DNA from: Pachyseris speciosa
Lineage: Eukaryota; Cnidaria; Anthozoa; Scleractinia; Pachyseridae
NCBI GenBank assembly: GCA_016490735.1
Contig: JAEMWC010000166.1
Coordinates: 1,016,501-1,080,500 of the forward strand
Reading direction: 5' to 3'
Length of the DNA stretch: 64,000 nt
Every line of letters starts with the position of its first letter. The stretch's first letter is position 1. Below, in pieces: positions 12,412-22,111 of this stretch. The notes beneath the pieces were generated by a model. The model worked only from the letters and a program-made list of their open reading frames with translations, searched no databases and was not told the origin of the DNA. Made by a program: the position numbers and the translations under genes.

Positions 12412-12573
12412 AGGTCAATCGTGGGTTCATATGATCCCGTGAAAGAAATGAGTGTGAATGGTATATGAAATGAATCATATATGAACTGCGGAAATGAAAT
12501 CAAATGAAGAATGATCCTCGCAGTTGTGAACGCAATTTATGCAATTGCGAAAAGAAGCCTGAAAAAAATTCAG

Positions 12574-12619
12574 GACTTCAACGGGTTTGAACCCGTGACC
12601 TCGCGATTACCGGTGCGAT

Positions 12620-12645
<26 letters not shown>
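12574..12645 (-). repeat. tRNA-like SINE head 2
   Basis: The same head as 12325-12397 but one G shorter in the T arm. It is the second direct unit of the cluster. Confidence 0.75.
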
Positions 12646-12660
<15 letters not shown>

Positions 12661-12925
12661 AGGTCAATCGTGGGCTCATATGATCCCGTGAAAGAAATGA
12701 GTGTGAATGGTAATCGCGAGGTCACGGTAATCGCGAGGTCACGGGTTCAAACCCCGTTGAAGTCCTGAATTTTTTCAGGCTTCTTTTCGCAATTGCATAA
12801 ATTGCGTTCACAACTGCGAGGATCATTCTTCATTTGATTTCATTTCCGCAGTTCATATATGATTCATTTCATATACCATTCACACTCATTTCTTTCACGG
12901 GATCATATGAACCCACGATTGACCT

Positions 12926-12940
<15 letters not shown>

Positions 12941-12966
<26 letters not shown>

Positions 12967-13013
12967 ATCGCACCGGTAATCGCGAGGTCACGGGTTCAAA
13001 CCCCGTTGAAGTC
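12941..13013 (+). repeat. tRNA-like SINE head 3 (plus); partial head at 12720-12764
   Basis: The same tRNA-like sequence on the plus strand, followed by the CCTGAA...TTCAGG stem with a long T run. The preceding plus-strand unit keeps only the 3' half of the head (12720-12764), directly after the inversion point. Confidence 0.75.
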
Positions 13014-13590
13014 CTGAATTTTTTTTTTTTTTTTCAGGCTTCTTTTCGCAATTGCATAAATTGCGTTCACAACTGCGAGGATCATTCTTCATTTGGAAAC
13101 CTTCCAGTACACACATTTCACCTCTTGCCACCCACCAAGTGTCAAAAATGGATTCGTGAAGGGCGAATGCTTAAGAATCCTTAGAACGAACTCCTCAAAA
13201 GCTACTTTTGAAGAGAACATTTCAAACTTCAAGAAACACTTGGTGGACAGAGGTTACCCACGCAATCTAATAGACAAAATCCTATCAGGAATAAAATTCA
13301 CAGGAAGAGCTACAGCGCTTAAACAGAACAACAAAGAAAAGAAAGAAATCTTGCCTTTTGTAACACAATATCAACCATCAATATCCAATTTAAAAGAAGC
13401 TTTCCTCAAAAAATGGCACCTCATACAAAATCAACCGCTACTTCGCCAGATATTCAAACAACCACCTATCCTTTCATATAAGAAAGGGAAATCCTTGAAG
13501 GATCTATTCGTTAGAGCAAAAATATAAAAGGTTACAAAATATATTTCACGCCGGTAGGATTGTGCGGCCTGTCACCCCTTGCGTTATCAC

Positions 13591-15953
13591 AATTTCAAAT
13601 GTATCACAAAAGAAAATGGACGTGCAGGTGAACAGACAATTGATTTTTTTCTTTTTCTTTTCTTTTTTTTTTCTTTTCATGCTAATGCAATGAATGACAA
13701 ACGAACTACATCCCCAACATTTCTCCAATTTGCTGTTGGTCATTGAGATTTGCCTCATTTTCCCTAAAGTGTTTCTCTTTTCATCGCACGCTGGCGAGCG
13801 TGACTGAATTTCTGCCATCACAACAAACAAAAATGTGATAACTCTGGTTCTACAAGGCGCACAAATTCCAAATGAAATGGAAGAATACTCACTGTCTTAT
13901 AGATGTTGAATTTCATTATGAAATAGTGCTTATGATGCGCTGTTTACTGATGATTTATTTATTTGAAAGCAAGGTTTTCAAAAGTTTCTCTTTTCATCAC
14001 TTACTGGCAATGACACACAGAGACGATTGACACTGTACATGGTGAAACTTGATAAATAAGTGATGATTCAAATAATTCGTTCTATTGAGTTGTTTTATTT
14101 CAAGTTCCTTAAAATTCAAATTGCATTTTGCATTCAAAATAGCATCCGTTTTTGTATTTAAGCTGCTGTGTTTAGACACTGTTGTGTACCAGACGTAAGA
14201 ATTCCAATTTCTTAGTTAGTTTGGTTTAATAATAATGTTAAATTTGTAACGCAGCGTCTCATCAACTTTTAAAGAACTTAATTTACGGTTTAAAAAAGAC
14301 TTATTTTTATTATAAAACTTTCAAATGTCAAACATACTTATTTCTAAAAAGCTGATAAGTTGCACATCAGTACTGTGGTTGGAAAAAGTACCTAACTGCT
14401 TGACGGGATTAACGTCTGACAAAGAAGTCTGGCTAGTGAAAAATTTGTTTTGGCTAGTGAATCAAACCTCTCACTAGCCACTGGGCTAGTAAGCTGAAAA
14501 GTTAGTCTTGAGCCCTGTGCGGTAAGAATTAAGTCGTCATTTGCGGCTCAGTTGCGTGAATCAAATATTCCAAGTAATAACATTTTAGCTTTAGGTCTTG
14601 CGTTCAAATTTTAGTTGTCAGAGATCAAGTAATAGATATTCTTAGTTCGAATGAGCCACTTACCGGACTGCCGCCATCTCCGTTAGCATTTATGCCCTTG
14701 GCTTAACGTTGCTCGACGGCGCAATGAACCGCTCTCTTTCTCGAGTCTTTGCTCGCGATCTTTTACTGGTTTGTGGCATGATTTCTGCAAGATCGTTGCG
14801 CTTTACCAAAATGATATTGGGTACTGTGGACAAATACTTTCAGTATAAGATACAACGAAAGTTTGAAAACAAACCTGTAAGTCGCTCATTGTAATAGCTC
14901 CTTCTTTCGCTTTACGCGCAGTTTGAAAGCTATTTCTTTGGTAAACTATAGGCTGTCATTTCGCCATTGTTGTCGTGAACAAATGTATGCTCGATATCTG
15001 TCAATAACTCATTTACTCTTGCACCACGAGTGAGATTCTTGACACCTAGACGTATCAAATAGTTTTCCGTCTTTTCTCGATAAAATAAAATCTCGGTGAA
15101 GGGTGAATATTTTAAGTTCTTTTTCCTGCATCCTTCTACGGATTGAGCTGAAAATCGGCACGAATTTTCTAAGATACCGTCTTTGCAAAAAGATGTCAGC
15201 ATTTTTTAAAATTCGCTCCCGTTTAAAAGTTATGGCCTGTTTTCTGGAAGGATAAGTAAACACTTTTGGTATTAAACTTTACGTGAGTGTAGGGTAAAAA
15301 CGAAGAAACAACGGAAAAATCGCAGAAAATGTTTTTGAGGGCGAAGTGTTAGGAAACATTTGTGATGTTAACCGCGTTGCTCCGATTACTTGCGTGGGGA
15401 AGCGAACGTGATTAAGGCGAGGTTTTAAATTTCGCTTTCTCTCTTAATATAAATTACGCGTTTTCTTTCAAATTTGTATTCCGACATTGGATTCTACAAA
15501 TATTAAGCTTTCAGAAAATGTATAGGTTGCCGGTGTATTCTTTGCAATCACCCGCGTAAACGCTCTATTTGTAACTATGGTCATTTTGGGTATTCTGATA
15601 CCTTAAAGAGTTACTCAGTGCAAAAGGAACTCGTTCGTCCCGTTCCGTTTTGATTGAGAAAAAAAAAAGTCCTGTTCCCTTTAACCGAAAATTCTCCCTG
15701 GTTTTTCCATTCAAATGGAAAGCGCCCCTATATTACTTCTGACATCAAAATCAGGAAGATTGCAATCACTGTAGTCTCATGTTTGTGACAAAAGAAATAA
15801 TCTCTATTTAAAATACTTAATGTTATGATTTTCGTATTGAAGTTTGGCTGCCAGGCATTATTAACTCTTAAGTTTCAGGTAGCCAGCACCCCCATCATTT
15901 GATGTAATCATCATCTTAAGCTTTATTTCAACACGGTATCAATTCTTATGTTA
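13591..15953. other. No gene recognised
   Basis: AT-rich sequence. Open frames of 60-94 codons (for example 13546-13830 minus, 14709-14894 plus, 15009-15263 minus) show no family motif and no supporting splice context. Nothing is assigned. Confidence 0.5.
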
Positions 15954-16085
15954 AATGAAGAGTGATCCTCGCGGTTGTGTGATTGCATAAATTGCGTTCA
16001 CAACTGTGAGGATCATTGTTCATTTGATTTCATTTCCGCAGTTCATATATGATTTATTTCATATACCATTCACACTCAATTCATA
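15954..16085 (+). mobile_element. SINE tail fragment with hairpin
   Basis: It matches the tail of the 12-kb SINEs (AACTGTGAGGATCATTGTTC, CCGCAGTTCATATATGATTT, TACCATTCACACTCA). A short inverted piece precedes it, so 15954-16023 can fold on itself. The tRNA-like head is absent. Confidence 0.7.
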
Positions 16086-16357
16086 TGTACAAATAAAATA
16101 TGCTCTTCCATCGAGCCGTGTATTAACAATTACATAAATCCTACAGTAAAAAAGAATCACTACGTATAATGATAAATTGAGACTACAATGTGAAGCGATT
16201 ACTTTGAAAACATCACATTGTTGTTATGATAGAAATAGTTTGCCGACAGGGATTCTTTAAAAGACTTCAAAGTTATTTGATTTTTAGCTTGATTCGGAAG
16301 GCTTTTTCTTTTCAAATTCTGAGGTGAAATAAAGTGTTGTTGTTGTTGTTGTTTCAG

Positions 16358-16396
16358 AATCACAGGACGAGCTACTTGTGCGAAAGAGACGAGCAG
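16358..16396 (+). CDS. Candidate micro-exon (39 bp)
   Basis: It lies between a good acceptor (gttgttgtttcag) and a donor (gtaaaa) and is phase 1 at both ends, encoding ESQDELLVRKRRAG with the edge codons. The dibasic KRR run is notable. Support comes only from splice signals and from phase agreement with 16971-17018 and 17453-17508. Confidence 0.25.
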
Positions 16397-16970
16397 GTAA
16401 AAAATAACAACTTTCAAGGATCACAATTTAGTAAAAGGATATTCGCAAAAATGTCATCGCTGTCCAAAAGCGGATTAAAATACAAATGTCATTTCCCGCG
16501 CCGGTCCAAAATCTCCTGTCGTTACGAATGCGCCCCCTCCCGGGTAGCGTTACCGTATCGAGATTCTCGTACTGATACAAAAATCCACTTCGGCGGTTCA
16601 CTTTCACATGCTTTCTTGCAGAATAAAACTCACACAGAAAACGAAGTGTAAATTTCTCATCTCGAACTGGAATGGAAGTCGCCCCGGTATCATGTTAAGA
16701 GTTTGACTCTCGTGTGTGCAAAACGATGTATAAGCCCTTCAAACAGTATCTTGATTATAAAAGCACATTTTAGGGGACAATTCTTAGGAGCTGCTTCTAC
16801 GCTTGCGGATGAGGACAACGCCCAACTTTCCTGTAAAATCCCGCCGCAAGTGTCAGCAAACAATCTGAACGCCTGTTGTAGCCACTAAATGAACTTATCC
16901 AGAAGAAGGCGTTTGCTGTTTTACATCACCCAGCAACGATAAGATTTTTCATTTACCTCTCTTATTGCAG

Positions 16971-17018
16971 AGCAAGAAGAGCAAAAAGAAACGCAGCCAA
17001 GTGGATACAAAACGCCAG
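16971..17018 (+). CDS. Candidate micro-exon (48 bp)
   Basis: The acceptor tctcttattgcag is strong and the donor gttcgt is weak. It is phase 1 at both ends and encodes EQEEQKETQPSGYKTPG with the edge codons. It could join 16358-16396 to 17453-17508. No domain was recognised. Confidence 0.25.
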
Positions 17019-17452
17019 GTTCGTTACTTTGCTTTTAGATTGCGGAATTCAGGTTTTTGTCGCCCTGCCTGGTTGTCGAGGTCCAATCCCTAAGGGAAGC
17101 TATCAAAGACAACTGAAACTGTCAGAGCGAACTGTCTAACTGTTTTATATAACCCAGTGGACGATCAGTTTAACATCGAAAATTCTCTATAATTTCTTTA
17201 TTCTAGGTAGTTGCGGCATGTAAAAGCTGTTTGGGTTGACATTGTTTAGTCAGGTTACTATTTTGCATACATCTGTCTCTGAACTCTTCCCTTTAGTTTG
17301 AGTTTTGACACATTTTTACAGGGTTACGTGAAGGCAATTAGTTCAGTTGTTTTGCTAGGAAGGAATAATTGTCTTTTCGCCCTCATACCGTAGCAGGTTT
17401 AACTTTATGCTTGATACAGCTTCACACAATTTTGTTTGATCAAATTTTCTAG

Positions 17453-17508
17453 GTTACCGCTCCTGGAGATTGTGCGACCGCAGGCGCAGTTTGTCGACTT
17501 GCAGATGA
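17453..17508 (+). CDS. Candidate terminal exon
   Basis: The acceptor (aaattttctag) is followed in phase 1 by GYRSWRLCDRRRSLSTCR and a TGA stop. If it is real, it would end a small basic, Cys-containing protein formed with the upstream micro-exons. This is inferred from phase and splice sites only. Confidence 0.2.
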
Positions 17509-17559
17509 ATGCTTATTTTACACGACATGACCGTCCTCGCCAATCATAGAGCGCTTTTC

Positions 17560-18145
17560 AATCGAGTGTTTTTAAACTAAAACCAAAGCAATTGATCTGG
17601 CCAATCACCAACAGACGCAAATAGCACAATGAACCAATCAGAATTCGAAGCAATTACATGTAGCCAGCGTAAAGCGCGGGATAATGCGCGCCTGTAAGCC
17701 GCTATTGGTTTTGGTTTTGCTTTTCATTGGTGTGGAAAGTGGCGCGAATTTTTCGAACCAATCAAAGCGCTAAGTAAAGCAAAGCCAAAGCAAACGCAAA
17801 TTTCTTTCGACTCTTAATTAAAAACGACTCTGTTGCCTGTAGTCTTGCTGAAACGTGAAACGCATTGGTAGCTCCACATCGCCCTATTTTCATATCAGAG
17901 CGATTTCCAGTTGTTTACCATGAAACCAACTCTTTCTCTGGCCAATCACAACAGACGTAAACAGTGCAAGGAACCATTCAGAATTCGAAGCAAAGATACA
18001 TGTGCGTCGCTAAGCGCGGGCAAGTTACAATTGTATCGGTTTTGCTTCTCATTTGTTGAGAGTGGCGTGAGTTTGGATGCATCTTTGTCATCTTTCGTGA
18101 GTGTGGCGTGAGATTTGCTAGCCAATCAGCACGAAAGCAAACAGA
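17560..18145. repeat. Diverged direct repeat, two copies
   Basis: The segments at about 17590-17760 and 17935-18110 share the order tctggccaatcac, cagacg, cagaattcgaagca, acatgt, aagcgcggg and a ttttgcttctcatt-like part. A third relative lies at about 28490-28610 (gccaatcagaattcgaagt). This is an interspersed family just upstream of the receptor gene. Confidence 0.55.
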
Positions 18146-18330
18146 CATACGACACGATTGACAACCGTTCCATCGCTGTTGTCGTAAGCTGACGGTACCT
18201 ATCCTTGCGAAATACATGATCACTGAAACGTCGCTGCGTCAAGCGACGTTGAGTATTTCCTCCATTGATTTATAGAAACAAGGCCATTTTGTGCAAAGGC
18301 TCAAAACTGACCCTCGGTAGGGATTACGGT

Positions 18331-18520
18331 ATGACATTCACTTTTGTTTTGGGAATGACTCCTGCCATCGTTTTATTGGTAGGTGCTCCAGTGTTGCCGT
18401 GCGATTTTGAAGCGGGATTTTGCCAGTGGTTTCAGTTGACCGATGACGAGTTTCATTGGACAAGGAACAAAGGACCAACCACAGGCACTGGACCTGATGT
18501 GGACCACACTAAAGGAACGG
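18331..18520 (+). CDS. Receptor exon 1: signal-like peptide and start of MAM1
   Basis: ATG at 18331 opens [20 protein letters not shown], a plausible signal peptide, followed directly by the MAM opening [10 protein letters not shown] and the FHW(T)R and DHTKGT signatures. The donor is gtgagt, phase 1. The homologous exon of MAM3 (33184) starts at an AG|GTGTCC acceptor. Here ttggtag|GTGCTCC occupies the same place, so this may instead be an internal exon starting at 18383 with the real start upstream. Confidence 0.75.
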
Positions 18521-18981
18521 GTGAGTGATCGAACTGCCAGTAGCACCCTATTAGAAAACACTAAACTTATTTTAGGAATAAGGGAAGCTCTAAGATTCTA
18601 CTGTACTTATTCCTCCCAAGAAAACAAACACACCACAGAAATAAGCAGCTTCCCAGCTGCTTGCTTGCCCAAGATACCATGGCCACGCAACCCTCGTTAG
18701 GAAACAAATCCAAAAAAACGCTCGCACTCACTTACAATTCAGAAAGAAGGAAGCAACGCAGCTGTGTTTGCATGTAAAGACTCCTGTGTAGGAAGAAGCA
18801 GATTTTCTTCCGGATTACCTCCCACACTGGGGCTTTTAGCCACAAGAAGCCTTTCAATACTCTTGGCAACATAGTCATCATCATGGTCATCGCCGTTATC
18901 ATTTATTTGTTTATTTATTAAATGTTGTACATATACAGCAAGTACTTTGAAACTTGCATTCAAGTGAATGAAGGGGGTTAA

Positions 18982-19013
<32 letters not shown>

Positions 19014-22000
19014 AGGAGTGAAACACGAAAATTTGGTTTATCAACGGAGTTGATAATGTAAATTGACCACTGTACGGGGATTCAAAGAGCTGACGCTTCG
19101 AGCGTTAGCCCGTCGTCAGATAGTCTCTTACGCAGCCGTTCTTTGTCTCGTCACGTTAGGCTCCTCGCCACTAACGGCTGCTGAAAACCAAACCACATTC
19201 CTTTCCCTTTGTGTTTGCGGTCTAACGAATTAACCAATCATGTATCAAAAAAATGACAATGACTTCAGAGAAAACAGCATGCTTTTCATTTTGTCAGAGA
19301 TGTCACGGACGCTGGTCAGGAATGGAACAATTCTAAAAAAGATCGTCCATAGCGTTTTACGCGATCATCGCCGTCGGCAAATCACGATAAATAAAGATCT
19401 TTGGCAAAAGTTCAATCAATTGTCAACAAATCATTCATTCGTTGCCCAATATGGATGTGAGGTGTTTTTCAAACAGCAGCGAATTGTTCATTTGCAGTGG
19501 ACGCTATTGTCATTCAATGTATGAAAATGATGTGGCCGGGTATTCTGTAATCTGTCCCAGAAATGTTTGCTACCAGCGGTTGACAAAGTTCCACGAGCCT
19601 CGTAAAAAGAACTTCAACGAGAAAGGGAAAGCCTTCAGTAAAAGGGAACTTCGCAGAGCAAAACGATTGCTACAAGCCTGCAAAAGAGATACGAAATATT
19701 CTCGATGGAGAGACTGTCCGCGAAAACGTGTCCGCGACTGACCGGGCAAAGGCATTTAAATTCCTGCAAATTTGGCAAAGACGAAGCTAGCGCTTGTATT
19801 TCTTCTCCTATTGACTCCTAAAAGCGGGATTAGGGCGCCTATAACTTACGTTCCTGGCCTCCTATCTCCGATTCAAAGACACCCGTCCTACAGTCTCGAG
19901 TTGATCACCAAATCAAAATATGACAAGTCCCAAAAACATTTGTCACATGCATTTCGTCCACGATTAGCCTCAACTCCAAACTCGTCTACACGGGAACAAA
20001 GTCAACTGCAATTTCATGTAAACATCTAGTATTCTACTAAAAACGTGAACAAAACGCAAACACTTTCCTATCACTCCACTCTAGTCCATTATTAGCGCAC
20101 GCTAGACATCGATATAAACTAGGTTGTGATTGGAGGTACGCCGAACTGAGGAATTGGCGCGTACACCTTCCGGAAATGGAAGGCTGATCCTGATTGGCTA
20201 ATAGTCGGGAAAGGAATGTGGTTCGGTTTTCAGCAGCCGTTAGTGGAGAGGACCGTTACGTGACGAGACAAAGAACGGCTGCGTAGGAGACTATTCGTCA
20301 GAGCAAATCTAGGAATTGTGGGTTGTGTATGGTTTAGGAGCTACGCTATTGGTGGTAACATGGTAACCTGAAAAACAGGAATAAATTAACTGAATGAGAA
20401 GCGCTCGTTGATACCGTGGGAAATAAGAGTGCCGATTTGAAAGATAAATTTTTGCTCTAGATTTTTACGGCTTTCCGTGATACCTTGAATAACTGCCACA
20501 TTGGACCCAGCTACGCTATTCTTTTTGTAAGTTCCGTCCAGCACCAATTCTTCAATCGGTGCAACGGCCCTCAACCTAAACTTTACGGTCGCTACATTGA
20601 CGACTGCATCGGCGCAATTTCGTCTAGCAGAGAGGAACTCAATCAATTTATAACTTCCGTCAATTCTTTTCATCCGGCTCTAAAATATACTTGGGAAATT
20701 TCGGAAAGTTCGGTGGCTTTTCTAGATATCAGAGTTTCTATCAGTGGCAACGGCTTATGTACCAGTGTGTACTACAAACCCATAGATTCGCACAGTAGTT
20801 TGTTGTATTCATCTTCACATCCATCTCATGTTAAAAAGCCATTCACTATTCTTAATATTAGACTTCGACGTCTATGTATGATGACTCTGATTTCTCCAAC
20901 AAATCAGAGGAAATGTGCCAGTGTGACAAACGCGGCTATCCTGATTCTGTGGTTCAATCGGGTCATCACCGCGCCCAGGAAATTCATCAACAGTCAGCAC
21001 TACAGACGTCCCAAAAGCAAAAGAATGACATAATTTCTTTCATCCTCATACTAAACCCAGTAAAAACCATCATTATTAATAACTTTAAACGACTTCAAAC
21101 TGATCCCGAAACTGCTAGAATCTTTTCGCAACCACCACTGATTTCATTCAAACGCGACAAAAATATACTGGGCAACTTTCTATTGAGAAGCGCATTCAAA
21201 AACAACTGAGCAACATGGCACCTTTAAATGTGCGCGCTCGCGATGCAAAACTTGCCCTTTCATTCAAAACACTGACAATATATCGGGCCTTAAAGGTTCG
21301 GTAATACGGGCAACAAATTCGTGCAACTTTCCGCGCAACATTGTTGCGATACGAGTTAGAGCGCTGTTGTCCGTTTTACCACTCGCGCAACACTCCCCGA
21401 TTTTGTTGCGCAAAGTAGAAGGCTGTTCTACATTCTGCAACATGAAACGAAAATTGTTGCGCGACATGTTGATCGTGCGGGTGGTAAAACGGGCAACATC
21501 GCTCTTCAACTCCTACAGCAACAATGTTGCGCGGAAAGTTGCACGAATTTGTTGCCCGTTTTACTGCACCGTAAGCGATCTGTTAAGATCACTGATCGTT
21601 TCACGTGTATAAGTACATCCTCAAATGTTATCTATTGCATAACCTGCACATTATGCATAACGGCAAAACAGATGAGATGACTAGGTTGCCGATTCCGAGA
21701 ACATTAACGCGAGGTTGAGAAAGATGGCAAAGATGCACCCAAACCAGTCGCCCGTCATTTAATCTCCCTAGCCATTCCAAACAACACATGTCGATCTCCG
21801 GTCTTTCCCTACATCAAGGTACCACGGAAAGCCGTGAAAATTTAGAGTAAAAATTTATCTTTCAAATCGGCACTCTTAATCCCGACGGTATCAAAGAGCG
21901 CTTTTCATTTAACTAATTTATTCCTGTTTTTCATGTTACCATGTTACCACCAATAGAAGAGCTCCTTACTCTGTATATAGAAACCATACACTACCCACAA

Positions 22001-22061
22001 TTCCTCGATTCACTCTGACGAAGGGCTAACACTCGACACATCACCTTTTTGTATCCACGTG

Positions 22062-22111
<50 letters not shown>

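Larger units (their letters stand above)
12196..13094. mobile_element. SINE cluster: four tRNA-headed units in inverted pairs
   Basis: Two direct copies of about 250 bp lie on the minus strand (12196-12445, 12446-12694) and a third begins at 12695. Two copies on the plus strand follow. Each has a tRNA-like head, a CCTGAATTTTTTCAGGCTTC stem and a tail containing CAACTGCGAGGATCATTCTT and CCGCAGTTCATATATGATTC. The block is flanked by ggaaaccttccag at 12183-12195 and 13095-13107, a 13-bp target duplication in PLE copy F. A target-primed insertion is therefore likely, with later duplication or inversion. Confidence 0.85.
6737..13590. mobile_element. Composite cluster of Penelope-like elements (PLE)
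   Basis: Fragments of one PLE family are arranged in both orientations. On the minus strand are a deleted body (6737-8297), a 231-bp 3'-end piece (8298-8528), a 5'/RT body (8874-10208) and a second 3'-end piece (10209-10439). On the plus strand are a 5' piece (8529-8873) and a nearly full body (10440-13590) interrupted by SINEs. The 3'-end piece joined directly to the next 5' region (8297/8298 and 10208/10209) resembles the pseudo-LTR junctions known for PLEs. The block 7239-8873 is repeated almost exactly at 9149-10784. All copies are frame-broken. Confidence 0.85.
10440..13590 (+). pseudogene. PLE copy F, near full length, interrupted by SINEs
   Basis: In order it encodes the N-terminal Lys-rich region (to 10867, stop), the core (10937-11323), the RT fingers with IPEFYTLTKIHKPTLTGRPI and motif A SMDVTSLYTNIPQ (11346-11813), motif B HGTAMGTKMA and the catalytic WKRYIDDIFSLW (11735-12170), and the C-terminal thumb region ending SYKKGKSLKDLFVRAKI (13108-13527). 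Breaks are an in-frame TAA near 10865, a frameshift near 11305, a 2-base insertion near 11788, a one-base loss near 12172 and the SINE insertion. No GIY-YIG endonuclease domain was recognised after the thumb, so it is either 3'-truncated or an endonuclease-free lineage. Confidence 0.88.

Noticed and set aside
12325..13013. Cluster of tRNA-Thr(GGT) genes
   Set aside because: The anticodon stem does not pair properly, the sequences sit inside repeat units with a common tail, and the block has a retroposon-like target duplication. They are SINE heads.
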